This document shows positions 44,226 to 54,466 of a stretch of DNA of 64,000 nucleotides, in pieces. The stretch comes from Changpingibacter yushuensis (GTDB taxonomy: Bacteria > Actinomycetota > Actinomycetes > Actinomycetales > Actinomycetaceae): assembly GCF_014041995.1 (NCBI RefSeq), contig NZ_CP059492.1, positions 558,001 through 622,000 on the forward strand. The letters run 5' to 3'. The first letter of the stretch is position 1, and every line of letters starts with the position of its first letter. The notes below the pieces were generated by a model. It did no database searches, had not been told where the DNA came from, and worked only from the letters and a program-made list of their open reading frames with translations. A program made the position numbers and the translations under genes.

Positions 44226-45212
44226 GTGGTTAGATACCTAATGAGAAGAGCGGCAAGCTGGTTTGTGATGGTTTTCCTCGCAACCAACATGACGTACTTC
44301 CTTGCCAACATCTTCTTGGACCCACGTGCCAATTATCTCGGTAGGCGCCCACCGCTTCCTGAATCACAGATCATTGCGGCTCTCGAGCCGATGAACTTGA
44401 GTCCAGAAGAACCAATTCTCAGCCGCTGGTGGACGTGGCTAACCAATATTCTCTTTCATTGGGATTGGGGCCAAGGCTTCTACGGTACTGGCAACGTGAA
44501 TGCGGAAATCAGCCATCGCATGTGGGTTTCTGCTGAGCTCGTACTTGGTGCAACCGTTCTTTCTGTGGTTATCGGTGTTGCGATTGGTGTGTATACAGCA
44601 TCACGGCAGTACCAGCGTGCGGATCGTCTATGGCAGGGCATTTCAGTTGTTGCCATGAACACCCACACTGTCGTGGCCTCACTCGTGCTTGTGCTCGCAG
44701 CCATCAAGATCAACTCGCTCGCTGGCACTCAGGTGTTCTTCGTAACCGGAGGCGCTGACGATACAATCACAGGCTTCTTCCCGGCGCTTCTGAATCTGCT
44801 GCAACGGCTCACGTTGCCCACGATTTCTCTGGTCTTCATTTCCTACGCCAGCTATCACATGACCCAGCGATCGCTGCTTCTGGACAACATTGAAATGGAC
44901 TACGTCCGCACTGCTCGCGCTAAGGGCCTTACACGCCACGCAGCAATTCGTAAGCACGCGCTGCGCACCTCGATAATTCCGGTGGCAACCTCGGTTGCGT
45001 TTTCCGTTCCAGGCGTGTTCACCGGAGCAGTCATGACCGAGAACATCTACGCATGGCATGGAATGGGCGAATACTTGGTCCAGACGATTTCTCGAAACGA
45101 CATACATGGTGTTGTGGCCACTGCTGCCTTCACGGCAGTTCTGACTGCGATTGGCGCGATCTTATCCGATATCTTCGTCGTAGCGCTGGATCCGCGAGTG
45201 AGGGTGAGCTGA
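44226..45212 (+). CDS. Peptide ABC permease, DppB type (operon 3)
   Basis: The protein is 328 aa from GTG 44226, 8 nt after GGAAGG (TTG 44211 is possible). It opens with VVRYLMRRAASWFVMVFLAT; the long external loop (LGRRPPLPESQIIAALEPMN) is typical. The EAA loop is RTARAKGLTRHAAIRKHALR. First gene of the third importer, in which the lipoprotein gene comes last rather than first. Confidence 0.9.
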   Translation: MVRYLMRRAASWFVMVFLATNMTYFLANIFLDPRANYLGRRPPLPESQIIAALEPMNLSPEEPILSRWWTWLTNILFHWDWGQGFYGTGNVNAEISHRMWVSAELVLGATVLSVVIGVAIGVYTASRQYQRADRLWQGISVVAMNTHTVVASLVLVLAAIKINSLAGTQVFFVTGGADDTITGFFPALLNLLQRLTLPTISLVFISYASYHMTQRSLLLDNIEMDYVRTARAKGLTRHAAIRKHALRTSIIPVATSVAFSVPGVFTGAVMTENIYAWHGMGEYLVQTISRNDIHGVVATAAFTAVLTAIGAILSDIFVVALDPRVRVS

Positions 45213-45213
45213 A

Positions 45214-46233
45214 ATGACTGACAATCGCGACAGAATGAAAGAAGCAGCTCTGAACGAGCCAGTCATGGATAATCTCGAAGAGTCTGGCACCACCACCGCT
45301 CTGGCTCAAGGTGGGAAGGATGCTACTTCGCAGAAGACGCCCGCACTGAAGAGTCCTGAAGTTGATACTCCTCCGAAGAACCTGTCCAAGATGGCGCTCT
45401 ACCGCAGACGTTTTATGCGCAATAACACGGCGGTAGCCGGACTGATCGTATTCGTGATCCTTGCGCTCTTTGCCATTTTCGGCCAGTACATTACCCCGTG
45501 GGACTACCAGACTCCCGACTTCCTAGCGATTTCCCAACCACCGTCGGCAGTGCATTGGTTTGGCACAACAGGCGCTGGGAACGACCTATTCGCGCAGGTC
45601 TCGCATGGTCTGGGCCGGTCGATGATCATTGCCGTCGTGGTCTCGGCAGCCACGATGCTTCTTTCAGCATTCATCGGTGCTGGAGCCGCATTCTTTGGTG
45701 GCAATGTGGAAAAGGTTATCTTGGCCGTTATCCACTTTATGCTCCTGGTTCCGTCCTTCCTCCTCATCGCTTTGATGGTTTCGGGATCTGGCGGCAACTG
45801 GATCGTCCTGATGGTCGTCCTAACCCTGTTCGGCTGGATGTATCCAGCGCGAGTGATTTGGTCTCTCGCCATCTCAATTCGAGAACGCGAGTATGTCTCT
45901 GCCGCGCGTTATATGGGCGTTTCTAGCCCCCGCATCATTGCCCGCCATTTAGTTCCGAACATTGGTTCCCTGCTGATCATCAACTTTACGTTGGGCATTG
46001 TCTCAACAGTTATGAGTGAGACGTCCTTGTCCTTCCTTGGACTTGGCGTCAAACTCCCGGATGTCTCGCTCGGCAACCTCTTGACGGTCGGTGCTAATTC
46101 AATCCGGTCGGCTACCTGGACATTCTGGTTCCCAGCAGGTGCGCTTATGCTTCTGACGATTTCCGTCGCACTTATTTCTGACGGTCTTCGCGACGCACTC
46201 GACCCGAACTCGTCGGCTGGAGGCCGCGCATGA
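45214..46233 (+). CDS. Peptide ABC permease, DppC type (operon 3)
   Basis: The protein is 339 aa. About 60 hydrophilic residues (Thr/Ser/Lys-rich) precede the OppC_N segment ALYRRRFMRNNTAVAGLIVF; the extension is longer than in the other two systems. The external motif VHWFGTTGAGNDLFAQVSHG and the EAA loop SAARYMGVSSPRIIARHLVP are clear. It overlaps the ATPase gene by 4 nt (ATGA). Confidence 0.92.
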   Translation: MTDNRDRMKEAALNEPVMDNLEESGTTTALAQGGKDATSQKTPALKSPEVDTPPKNLSKMALYRRRFMRNNTAVAGLIVFVILALFAIFGQYITPWDYQTPDFLAISQPPSAVHWFGTTGAGNDLFAQVSHGLGRSMIIAVVVSAATMLLSAFIGAGAAFFGGNVEKVILAVIHFMLLVPSFLLIALMVSGSGGNWIVLMVVLTLFGWMYPARVIWSLAISIREREYVSAARYMGVSSPRIIARHLVPNIGSLLIINFTLGIVSTVMSETSLSFLGLGVKLPDVSLGNLLTVGANSIRSATWTFWFPAGALMLLTISVALISDGLRDALDPNSSAGGRA

Positions 46234-48353
46234 CCGATCCTATTCTTTCAGTTAGAGATCTGACCGTTTCTTTCCCTTCGGAAGCGGGACGTGTTGACGC
46301 CGTTCGTGGTGTCAACTTTGACCTCATGCCACACAAGACTCTTGGCATCGTGGGCGAGTCTGGATCCGGCAAGTCGGTAACCTCTCTTGCCGTCATGGGC
46401 CTGCTTCCGCAGTACTCTTCGATAAGCGGCTCAGTTAAGCTGGGAAACCAGGAACTCTTGGGCCTCACCGATGAGGAGATGTCGGAGTACCGCGGCAAGG
46501 ACATTGGGATGATCTTCCAAGATCCGCTTTCGGCCCTCACTCCGGTATTCGACATTGGCACGCAACTTGTGGAAGCTCTTCAAGCTCACGACAAGAGGAT
46601 CTCGGACAAAGCGGCGCTAGCCCGCGCAGTAGAGCTCTTGGACTTAGTCGGTATTCCAAATCCGCAACGTCGCGTCAAGGCATTCCCACATGAGTTTTCT
46701 GGTGGTATGCGCCAGCGTGTAGTCATTGCGCAGGCAATTGCTAACAACCCACGCGTACTCATCGCTGACGAACCAACTACGGCTCTCGATGTGACCATTC
46801 AGGCTCAGATTCTTGAGGTCATTGCAAAGGCACAAGAGGAAACCGGCGCTGGCGTCATCATGATTACGCACGATATGGGCGTAGTCGCCGGGACTGCCGA
46901 TGACGTCGTCGTCATGTACGCAGGTAAGCCAGTTGAGACTGGTTCCGTGGATGAAATCTTCCACGAGCCTCACATGCCGTACACGATCGGTCTTCTTGGT
47001 TCGATTCCGCGTGCGGACCGCAAGCGTGAAGATCCGCTCGTTCCGATTCACGGCAATCCACCTACGGTCATTGATTTTCCGGATGTTTGCCCATTCAACG
47101 AACGTTGCCCGATCGCCATTGATGCTTGTCGTGTCAAGGAGCCGCAGCTTGTAGCTGTCGGTTCAGGACGAGCAATTGCAGATAGCGTCGTCGTTGAAGG
47201 AACCGCGCTCAGTGCGCACGAAAATCAGGTCTTCATTCATTCGGCTGCGTGCATTCGTACAGGTGAGATTAAGGATGGCCAGATTGACGGTCACGATCTT
47301 TTCCCGGTGCCGGAGCGTCCTGAGGATTCACTTGCCGGTATGGCCCGTGAAGATCGTCCCGTTGTACTTAAGGTCAATAACCTAGTAAAGACGTTCCCGC
47401 TCATGAAGGGGTCGATCATGAAGCGTCGCGTTGGTTCGGTGTATGCCGTCAACGGGATTAGCTTCGAACTTCGCAAGGGTGAGACGCTCGCGATCGTGGG
47501 TGAGTCCGGTTCAGGTAAGTCCACCACGCTGCTTGAGGTCATGGATCTGGGAGCAGGTAAGGATTTGACCGGCGAGATTATTCTCGGCGGGACTGATGTA
47601 ACCACACTCCATAGCCGCGAACGACGCCAGAAGCGCCGTAACATTCAGATGGTGTTCCAAGACCCGATGGGTGCTCTGGACCCGCGTATGACGGTCCGCG
47701 ATATTATTGCTGAGCCGTTGACCGCTTTCGGCATGGATGGCGACGTTACTCCACGAGTACGCGAACTCATGGATACGGTGGGCTTAAAGCCCGAACAGAT
47801 GGATCGGTTCCCGGGAGCGTTCTCCGGTGGGCAGCGTCAGCGCATTGGTTTGGCCCGTGCTCTGGCGACCAACCCTGAGATTATCGTTTTAGATGAACCC
47901 GTTTCCGCTCTTGACGTTTCGATTCAGGCAGACGTTATTAACCTGCTTGACGAACTCAAGCTGAAACTTGGGCTTTCCTACCTGTTCGTGGCGCATGATC
48001 TTTCCGTCATTCACCACATTGCTGACCGGGTTGCCGTCATGTACCTCGGCAAGTTTGTGGAGACCGGAACAGTAGCGGAAGTGTTCAGCAATCCTGAGCA
48101 CCCCTATACGCAGGCGTTGCTCTCGGCTGTCCCGATTCCGGACCCCGATATTGAGCGCAATAGGAAGCGGACCATTCTGGTGGGAGATCTTCCAAGCCCA
48201 ACGGACGATTTGCCTGGATGTGCGTTCCGGAGCCGTTGCCCGCTATACCAGATGCTCTCGGAAGAGCAGCGCCGGAAGTGCAACGACGTCACGCCAGCGC
48301 TCGTGTCGAAGCACGACGAGCTGGATCATGCGAACGCGTGCCACTACCGCTAG
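46230..48353 (+). CDS. Fused double ABC ATPase with Cys-rich peptide-ABC tails (operon 3)
   Basis: The protein is 707 aa and larger than the other two fused ATPases (575 and 590 aa). Domain 1: GESGSGKSV, FSGGMRQR, IADEPTTALD. Domain 2: GESGSGKST, FSGGQRQR, VLDEPVSALD. Each domain is followed by the oligopeptide-transporter C-terminal segment with clustered cysteines: VCPFNERCPIAIDACRVKEP then AACIRTG after domain 1, and CAFRSRCPLYQML, RRKC, ACHYR after domain 2. In some dipeptide ATPases such four-cysteine tails bind an Fe-S cluster, so this importer may be tied to iron or redox state. The metal is inferred. Confidence 0.93.
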   Translation: MTDPILSVRDLTVSFPSEAGRVDAVRGVNFDLMPHKTLGIVGESGSGKSVTSLAVMGLLPQYSSISGSVKLGNQELLGLTDEEMSEYRGKDIGMIFQDPLSALTPVFDIGTQLVEALQAHDKRISDKAALARAVELLDLVGIPNPQRRVKAFPHEFSGGMRQRVVIAQAIANNPRVLIADEPTTALDVTIQAQILEVIAKAQEETGAGVIMITHDMGVVAGTADDVVVMYAGKPVETGSVDEIFHEPHMPYTIGLLGSIPRADRKREDPLVPIHGNPPTVIDFPDVCPFNERCPIAIDACRVKEPQLVAVGSGRAIADSVVVEGTALSAHENQVFIHSAACIRTGEIKDGQIDGHDLFPVPERPEDSLAGMAREDRPVVLKVNNLVKTFPLMKGSIMKRRVGSVYAVNGISFELRKGETLAIVGESGSGKSTTLLEVMDLGAGKDLTGEIILGGTDVTTLHSRERRQKRRNIQMVFQDPMGALDPRMTVRDIIAEPLTAFGMDGDVTPRVRELMDTVGLKPEQMDRFPGAFSGGQRQRIGLARALATNPEIIVLDEPVSALDVSIQADVINLLDELKLKLGLSYLFVAHDLSVIHHIADRVAVMYLGKFVETGTVAEVFSNPEHPYTQALLSAVPIPDPDIERNRKRTILVGDLPSPTDDLPGCAFRSRCPLYQMLSEEQRRKCNDVTPALVSKHDELDHANACHYR

Positions 48354-48636
48354 AAACCTCACGAGGCCGATGCTGATAGGCGCTGGGCTCGTGCCATTGT
48401 TAGGCAGTTCCGGAAGGTACTCTCCAATGCTGAAGTATTGAACGCGATCATGAGGCTAGATGAGTGGTGAGCATAAACCGCTGGTAGTACGAAGGCCAAT
48501 ATTTCGTCAAGAAAAAGCTAAGATAGTCCAGAATGTCCAAATGGTGGATGGAAAACGTGGACACCACGGGGTCGTTCACTAAGATCAGATACCTAACCAG
48601 TACCACTCAACTGGTTATTACATGAAGGGAATGTTC
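48354..48636. other. Gap within operon 3 before the lipoprotein
   Basis: These 283 bp carry no gene and no strong hairpin. A weak inverted repeat GTCCA...TGGAC spans about 48535-48563. The gap is long enough for a separate lipoprotein promoter. Confidence 0.35.
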
Positions 48637-50337
48637 ATGAAGAAGACAGGAATTGTTGCCGCGTTTGCGGTTGCTGCTCTGACACTTTCTGCATGCGGTG
48701 CTTCTGGTAGCAGCGACGGATCCTCGGGCAGCACCGATACGGGTTCCGCCACCGAGGTCGCCGCCGCTGACTATCTGCATGCAGACTATGACGAGCTTCA
48801 GGAAGGTGGCACGCTCACCCTAGCCATCACCGAGCTCGGCGAACAGCAGAACCCTTTCCAGCAGGATGGCACCAGCTACACAAGCTGGCTATGGTACTGG
48901 TACAACCCGCAGCTGGCTCTGTTCGCAGATGACGGTACGTGGAGCTTCAACCCCGATTACTTCGATGACGTCACGTCTGATGAGGTAGACGGCAACACTG
49001 TCGTAACCTACAAGATCAAGGACGAGGCCACGTACAACGATGGCACTCCAATTGACTACAAGGCATTCCAGACAACTTGGCAGGCCAACAACGGTACCGA
49101 TCCGGATTACCTTCCTTCGGCGACCGACGGGTACGAGCGCATCAGCTCTGTAGAAGCAGGCTCCAGCGATAAGGAAGTTGTTGTCACATTTGACGGCATC
49201 TACGCTTGGTGGCAGGGCCTCTTCAATCTAGTTCTCAACCCGGCTGTGGATTCGGCTGATGCTTTCAATAACCTTTACATCAACACACTTCAGCCAGATT
49301 TGGGTGCGGGCCCATACAAGGTTGAGAAGTTCGACCAGACCGCCGGAACCGTTTCATTCGTCAAGAATGAAAAGTGGTGGGGCGAACCAGGCAAGCTTGA
49401 TCGCGTTACCTACAAGGTAATGGAGACTTCGGCTTCGCTGAACGCCTTCCTCAATGGAGAAATTGACTTCACTTCTGCAGCAACTGCCGAGCGTTACACC
49501 GCAGTCAAGGACATGTCTGGCATCAACATCTTCACAGCAATGGTTCCTTCCAACGCTCTGCTGATGCTCAACTCGGGCAACGAGATCCTCGCGGATTCTG
49601 GTGTTCGTCAGGCAATCTTCGATGGTATTGACCGTTCGGTCCTCGCTGAGATCACCTTTAATGGGCTCGACTACACCGAACCACTGCCAGGCTCCTTCAC
49701 CTTGTTCGCATCGCAGCCGGGCTACGAGGACAACTTCTCCAAGGCCGTGACATATGATCCGGAGAACTCCAAGAAGCTTCTTGATGAGGCTGGTTGGACC
49801 GAAGGTGCCGATGGTATCCGTGAGAAGGATGGTGAGACGCTGTCCCTGCGCTACGTGCTCCTTGGCGATGCAACTACTGCCAAGAACCGCGCAACCGCGA
49901 TGCAGCAGAACCTGAAGGATATCGGCGTCGACCTTCAGATCGAAGAGCGCCCCTCGTCCGATTTCTCTGATGTGTACACCGAAAAGGACTTCGATCTTTT
50001 CACGATGGGCTTCTCGTCCACTGATCCGTTCGGCGTTGCGTACTTCGGCCAGATCTACGGCTCTGACTCAGGCTTGAACCTCTCGGGTACAGGCACCGCA
50101 GAGCTAGATGCAAAGATTGCTGACCTTCAGAAGATCGGTGATCCGGACGAGCAGATCACGGCTGCCAACGAGCTAGAAGTTGAAGCCTTCAAGCTTTACG
50201 GCATCATGCCTCTCTACAACGGTCCCGGAATTGCTGCAGTGAAGGAAGGCCTTGCCAACTTTGCAGGCAATACGAGCCAAGGCTCGATGGGCTTTGCGGT
50301 TCTTCCGATCGAGAACATTGGTTGGGTTGCCGACTGA
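48637..50337 (+). CDS. Peptide ABC transporter substrate-binding lipoprotein (operon 3)
   Basis: The protein is 566 aa from ATG 48637, 6 nt after GAAGGGA; the in-frame ATGs at 48622 and 48631 lie upstream of or on that site. The lipobox LTLSAC gives Cys20. A Ser/Gly/Asp linker precedes the SBP_bac_5 domain; DEATYNDGTPIDYKAFQTTW is the family block. Within the binding region there are many aromatic residues (YTSWLWYWYNPQ), unlike the other two lipoproteins, suggesting a different ligand. A very strong hairpin follows. Confidence 0.9.
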   Translation: MKKTGIVAAFAVAALTLSACGASGSSDGSSGSTDTGSATEVAAADYLHADYDELQEGGTLTLAITELGEQQNPFQQDGTSYTSWLWYWYNPQLALFADDGTWSFNPDYFDDVTSDEVDGNTVVTYKIKDEATYNDGTPIDYKAFQTTWQANNGTDPDYLPSATDGYERISSVEAGSSDKEVVVTFDGIYAWWQGLFNLVLNPAVDSADAFNNLYINTLQPDLGAGPYKVEKFDQTAGTVSFVKNEKWWGEPGKLDRVTYKVMETSASLNAFLNGEIDFTSAATAERYTAVKDMSGINIFTAMVPSNALLMLNSGNEILADSGVRQAIFDGIDRSVLAEITFNGLDYTEPLPGSFTLFASQPGYEDNFSKAVTYDPENSKKLLDEAGWTEGADGIREKDGETLSLRYVLLGDATTAKNRATAMQQNLKDIGVDLQIEERPSSDFSDVYTEKDFDLFTMGFSSTDPFGVAYFGQIYGSDSGLNLSGTGTAELDAKIADLQKIGDPDEQITAANELEVEAFKLYGIMPLYNGPGIAAVKEGLANFAGNTSQGSMGFAVLPIENIGWVAD

Positions 50338-50361
50338 TCCAACTGATTAGTGAGAGTAATC

Positions 50362-50411
50362 CAACAAGAATGCTCCCCGGCAACGTAGGTTGCCGGGGAG
50401 CATTCTTGTTG
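50362..50411. terminator. Perfect 23-bp hairpin after operon 3
   Basis: Arms 50362-50384 and 50389-50411 are exact complements (inner part CCCCGGCAAC / GTTGCCGGGG) around the loop GTAG. It ends the operon. Confidence 0.85.
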
Positions 50412-50543
50412 TCCAGTTGTAGTTTTGTCACTCGTGAGTGTGGGTGACGCTGGCAGATGCGGAAAACCTGACCGTAACGTGAGCCAGCCAGATCTAGCTA
50501 CAACCGATACTCCCAACCCAGCAGCACTGGTTTGTCAACAGTC

Positions 50544-51295
50544 TTACTGAACCGACCAGCTGCCGTCAGTTGGCATGATGATGCCGTTGACGTTCGTCGC
50601 TCAGAAGCCAGACGATTGCGGCAGCCTGCAAATCGGCGGGATCAAAGCAAGGAAGGGAGCCACACGTTCCTGAGCGAAATCGGACTTGAATGAGCCTTCG
50701 ATGTTGGTTGCCACTTCATCAGGCGAGATTGCATTGATATGGATTCCGAGCGGACCCTACAAGAAGGCTTCGCTCTTCGTCATGCCAGCAATTGCATGCT
50801 TTGACGTGCCGCAAGCTGTACCTGTGGCATTGCCTCGAAGTGCCGCTTGGCTGGCGACATTGACAATAGAGTCTTCGCCTTGTTCCATCATGAGTGGCAA
50901 GACGGCACGGGAGACCTTGGAGGTTCCCGTCACGTTGACGGCCATCACGCGATCCCTGAGCGCGTTGTCTATTTCGTGCAATGGCATCATGCCGTCCATG
51001 ATTCCTGCGACGTTAGCCAGACAGTCGATCCGTGGTCCGGCTGTCGCCATAGTCCGCTCGACATCTTCATCCTTCGTGATGTCACGAGCAACCGGAATAA
51101 CCTTTCCCTCCGGAAATGCTCATGCGGCCTTCTGAAGTCGTTCCGTCGATAGATCAACTGCGATGACGGTTCCACCGTCTAAGAGGATGCGCTCAAGGGT
51201 TGCGCGTCCGATTCCAGAGGCTGCGCCCGTATTCACGGTCACCTTGCCTTCGAACCACTTGCCGGTTGCGCCTGGTGGTGGCTCATCTTCCGGGA
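50544..51295 (-). pseudogene. Short-chain dehydrogenase (SDR), inactivated
   Basis: Read on the minus strand, KWFEGKVTVNTGAASGIGRA is the NAD site of an SDR; NVAGIMDGMMPLHEIDNALR, SIVNVASQAALRGNATG and the Y-less CGTSKHAIAGMTKSEAF block follow. A TGA interrupts the frame after TERLQKAA (near 51120), a TAG after SEAFL (near 50758), and the C-terminal part (AIVWLLSDE, then VNGIIMPTDGSWSVQ) needs two frame changes. In the catalytic block the usual Tyr is replaced by Cys. It is a dead gene. Confidence 0.85.
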
Positions 51296-51660
51296 CGACG
51301 CCGTTGTTGGCGGTCAGAATGATTCGATCGACAAGTTCCTAGGGAGACTGACCTTGACTGAGACCGGGTAGGCCACGCAGTGGCAAGGAGTGCACCTGCG
51401 CGATTGCATCATCATCATGCCGACTTCGTCGAAGATCACACGAATAACTGGGCCACCGGTGGGGTCATCCATCCACTCACCGATTGTGCGATGGCCATTG
51501 AGGGGTCCGTGTTTCTTTGTCATGAATTTTCCAAACCTTGGGTCTAGGAGAGACCACCAGGCCGCTGTCTTGGCGGGCATCTTTGCCGTGTCGGAACTAT
51601 CGTCCCACAGCTTGGCTAGGAGGGTAAGGAATATAGCAGAACAATTCCATCTAACTGAAG
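51296..51660 (-). pseudogene. C-terminal remnant of a GH3 glycosidase
   Basis: The minus-strand stretch DPRFGKFMTKKHGPLNGHRT then IGEWMDDPTGGPVIRVIF, and in a second frame VHSLPLRGLPGLSQGQ, TAG, ELVDRIILTANNG, resembles the end of a family 3 beta-glucosidase. After a single stop the same frame runs on into the SDR remnant. The rest of the glycosidase is absent, so a deletion has joined or left these parts. The GH3 call is by recall of the motif and is moderate. Confidence 0.5.
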
Positions 51661-51719
51661 TGAGCTGAAGTGAATTGCCGGTCACAGTAGGAATCTAGGT
51701 ATTGTGGCCGGCCAGTTGG

Positions 51720-52376
51720 CTAGAACAGCGCGGCTGTTCCAGTTGCAATTGCTGCGGCTCCGAGGGCAGCGATGCCAATCCGATCCCATGCCCAAGCCCG
51801 GCTGCACGCCATACCTTGTGGATCGGCCTTGCGCGTCACGGGATAGGCATCTCGCATCTCGTCGATGAGTGAGCTTGCTGAGTACGTTGTGGCTCGCATG
51901 CTTATGGTGCCTGAACTGATAAGCGGAATCGCGTTTCCGACTTTGTACTCGCTAGCATCGTGACTGTGTGAGCCGAAGGCGCCGGAACTAGCACTCTCGG
52001 ACTTAGCCCGCTGTGGCTTGTATTGAGCACGCGAGCTCGACGAGCGGCTGAACACGCGGACTCCAATGGATTCACCGTTAGTCGTGGTCAGCCGCATTCC
52101 CCAACGTGATTCCACTGCTATGAGTGACCTAAACGGAACTGTGACTGTTGTCAGGGTATTGGCTACGACTAATCCTTCAGCATTGACCTCGAGGTATGGC
52201 ATGGCATAAAAAGCCATTGCCAAGAACACGATTCCGATGCAGAACAAAACGGTGCCGGGAAGCCCTGTTAGGCCGACTTGGACCACTTGGAGAATCACAA
52301 TTGTGATGGCTAGCACCGAAAAGGCAGCCATTGCGCCATATTGTGACGTCGTCCGCAGCTTATATCTGGGTTCCAT
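51720..52376 (-). CDS. Membrane protein with bacterial PH domain
   Basis: The protein is 218 aa from ATG 52376; the upstream frame is unlikely. Two membrane segments (AMAAFSVLAITIVILQVVQV and TVLFCIGIVFLAMAFYAMPY) are followed by YLEVNAEGLVVANTLTTVTV then PFRSLIAVESRWGMRLTTTN, the PH-like (bPH6/DUF-type) domain common in actinobacteria. A third membrane segment ends the protein. Function unknown. CACAAT lies 7 nt before the ATG. Divergent from typA. Confidence 0.75.
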   Translation of the reverse strand: MEPRYKLRTTSQYGAMAAFSVLAITIVILQVVQVGLTGLPGTVLFCIGIVFLAMAFYAMPYLEVNAEGLVVANTLTTVTVPFRSLIAVESRWGMRLTTTNGESIGVRVFSRSSSSRAQYKPQRAKSESASSGAFGSHSHDASEYKVGNAIPLISSGTISMRATTYSASSLIDEMRDAYPVTRKADPQGMACSRAWAWDRIGIAALGAAAIATGTAALF

Positions 52377-52498
52377 GGTGTTAATTGTGGCCCAAGTGCG
52401 CGTAAAATTGAAAGGCGGCGCGATTGCGCCCCGCGCACTGAAGCGCTCCGCAGGCGTCCGCGTGCCTCGGGGCCACAAACGATCGAGGAAGTCCATCT

Positions 52499-54406
52499 GT
52501 GAGCACCCGCAAAGACCTGCGTAATGTTGCCATCGTCGCCCATGTTGACCATGGTAAAACCACCTTGGTGGACGCGATGCTTTGGCAGTCCGGCGCATTT
52601 GGAGAACGGGCTACGGTTGAGAAGACCGGTGAGCGCGTCATGGATTCTGGCGATCTTGAGCGCGAAAAGGGCATCACTATTCTCGCCAAGAACACGGCTA
52701 TTCGCTACGCCGGCCCCTCCGCTGCAAAGTTCGGCGCGCCTGATGGCGTGACGATCAACGTCATTGATACGCCCGGCCACGCCGATTTCGGTGGCGAAGT
52801 GGAACGTGGACTCTCAATGGTGGACGGCGTGGTGCTGCTTGTTGACGCATCCGAAGGTCCACTTCCTCAAACAAGGTTTGTGCTCCGTAAGGCACTCGAA
52901 GCAGGCCTGCCTGTGATCACGGTCGTCAACAAGGTTGATCGGCCAGACGCACGTATTGACGGTGTGGTCAATGAGGCGCAGGACCTTCTGCTTTCTCTTT
53001 TCTCTGATCTTGATGATCCCGACGACGACGTCTTGGACAAGCTTCTTGAGATCCCCGTTATCTACTGTGCAGCGAAGGCTGGATACGCAGATACCGTGCG
53101 TCCCGATGATGGTGCGCTTCCCGCGAACCAGAACTTGGAGCCTCTCTTCGAGGCCATTCTTCACTACATTCCTGCTCCTGAGTTCGATGAGGAAGCACCG
53201 CTTGTCGCACAGGTGACGAACCTTGATGCCTCTCCTTTCTTGGGCCGCCTCGCGCTTATCCGCGTGCACTCTGGTGAGCTGAAGAAGGGTTCATACGTTG
53301 GTTGGGCCCGTCATGACGGCTCGATCCAGCGTGTTCACATCTCTGAACTACTTGTGACCGAAGGCCTGAGCCGCGTTCCATCTGAAGCGGCATATGCGGG
53401 TGACATCGTGGCGGTTGCCGGTATTACTGACATCACCATTGGTGACTCCTTGGTGGATCTGGAAGACCCGAGGCCACTGGCTCCGATCCATGTAGATGAC
53501 CCAGCCATCTCCATGACCATCGGAATCAACACCTCGCCACTCGCGGGCCGCGAAAAGGGCCACAAGCTCACTGCGCGCCAGGTCAAGGACCGTTTGGACG
53601 CTGAGCTGGTTGGCAACGTTTCGATTCGCGTGTTTCCCACGGAACGTCCAGATCAATGGGAAGTCCAGGACCGAGGCGAGCTCGCGCTGGCGATCTTGGT
53701 AGAGCAGATGCGCCGCGAGGGCTTCGAGCTTACCGTTGGTAAGCCGCAGGTCGTCACCAAAATGGTGGACGGCAAGCGCTATGAGCCCATCGAACGCGCC
53801 ACCATTGATGTTCCTGAGGAGTTCCTCGGTACCGTCACGCAGATCATGGCAACGCGCAAGGGCCGCATGGAGACCATGCAGAACCACGGCTCTGGTTGGG
53901 TTCGCATGGAGTTCATCATTCCGTCTCGAGGCATGATCGGTTTCCGTTCCCATTTCCTGACTCAGACCCGCGGTACAGGCATTTCGGCTTCAATCGGCGA
54001 GGGCTACGCGCCGTGGTTCGGTGAGATCGAAACCCGTGCAACCGGCTCGCTCGTTTCAGACCGCGCTGGTCAGGTCACTGCTTATGCGCTGCAGCGCCTA
54101 GAGGATCGTGGCACGTTCTTTGTGGAGCCCGGCGTTGAAGTCTATGAGGGCCAAGTTGTGGGAGAGAACCCACGCGATGAGGATATGGACGTCAACGTTG
54201 TCCGCCCCAAGGAAATGACGAACATGCGTTCAGCCACGGCTGATGTGTTTGAACAGCTTCAGGCTCCGCGCAAGCTAACCCTTGAGGAGTCCATGGAGTT
54301 CGCTGGCGACGACGAGTGCATCGAGGTCACCCCCGAATCTGTACGAATCCGCAAGGTTATCCTCAACTCAACTGAACGGTTCCGCGCCAGCCGCCGCGCT
54401 AAGTGA
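52499..54406 (+). CDS. typA: Ribosome-associated GTPase TypA/BipA
   Basis: The protein is 635 aa from GTG 52499, after GAGGAAG. It is a translation GTPase of the EF-G group that acts in ribosome assembly and stress adaptation. G motifs: [10 protein letters not shown], then [31 protein letters not shown], and the CTD with [20 protein letters not shown] and TNMRSATAD. The length is normal. Highly expressed-type codon use. Confidence 0.97.
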   Translation: MSTRKDLRNVAIVAHVDHGKTTLVDAMLWQSGAFGERATVEKTGERVMDSGDLEREKGITILAKNTAIRYAGPSAAKFGAPDGVTINVIDTPGHADFGGEVERGLSMVDGVVLLVDASEGPLPQTRFVLRKALEAGLPVITVVNKVDRPDARIDGVVNEAQDLLLSLFSDLDDPDDDVLDKLLEIPVIYCAAKAGYADTVRPDDGALPANQNLEPLFEAILHYIPAPEFDEEAPLVAQVTNLDASPFLGRLALIRVHSGELKKGSYVGWARHDGSIQRVHISELLVTEGLSRVPSEAAYAGDIVAVAGITDITIGDSLVDLEDPRPLAPIHVDDPAISMTIGINTSPLAGREKGHKLTARQVKDRLDAELVGNVSIRVFPTERPDQWEVQDRGELALAILVEQMRREGFELTVGKPQVVTKMVDGKRYEPIERATIDVPEEFLGTVTQIMATRKGRMETMQNHGSGWVRMEFIIPSRGMIGFRSHFLTQTRGTGISASIGEGYAPWFGEIETRATGSLVSDRAGQVTAYALQRLEDRGTFFVEPGVEVYEGQVVGENPRDEDMDVNVVRPKEMTNMRSATADVFEQLQAPRKLTLEESMEFAGDDECIEVTPESVRIRKVILNSTERFRASRRAK

Positions 54407-54466
54407 CGGTTCTCAGCTGGGGCTAGTAGTCTCAGGCACTGTGGTGCCAAAGCGTGGTGCTCGGCA

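Noticed and set aside
46172-46561. Minus-strand frames over the ABC ATPases
   Set aside because: They recur over each Walker A/Walker B region in all three ATPase genes and are codon-bias shadows.
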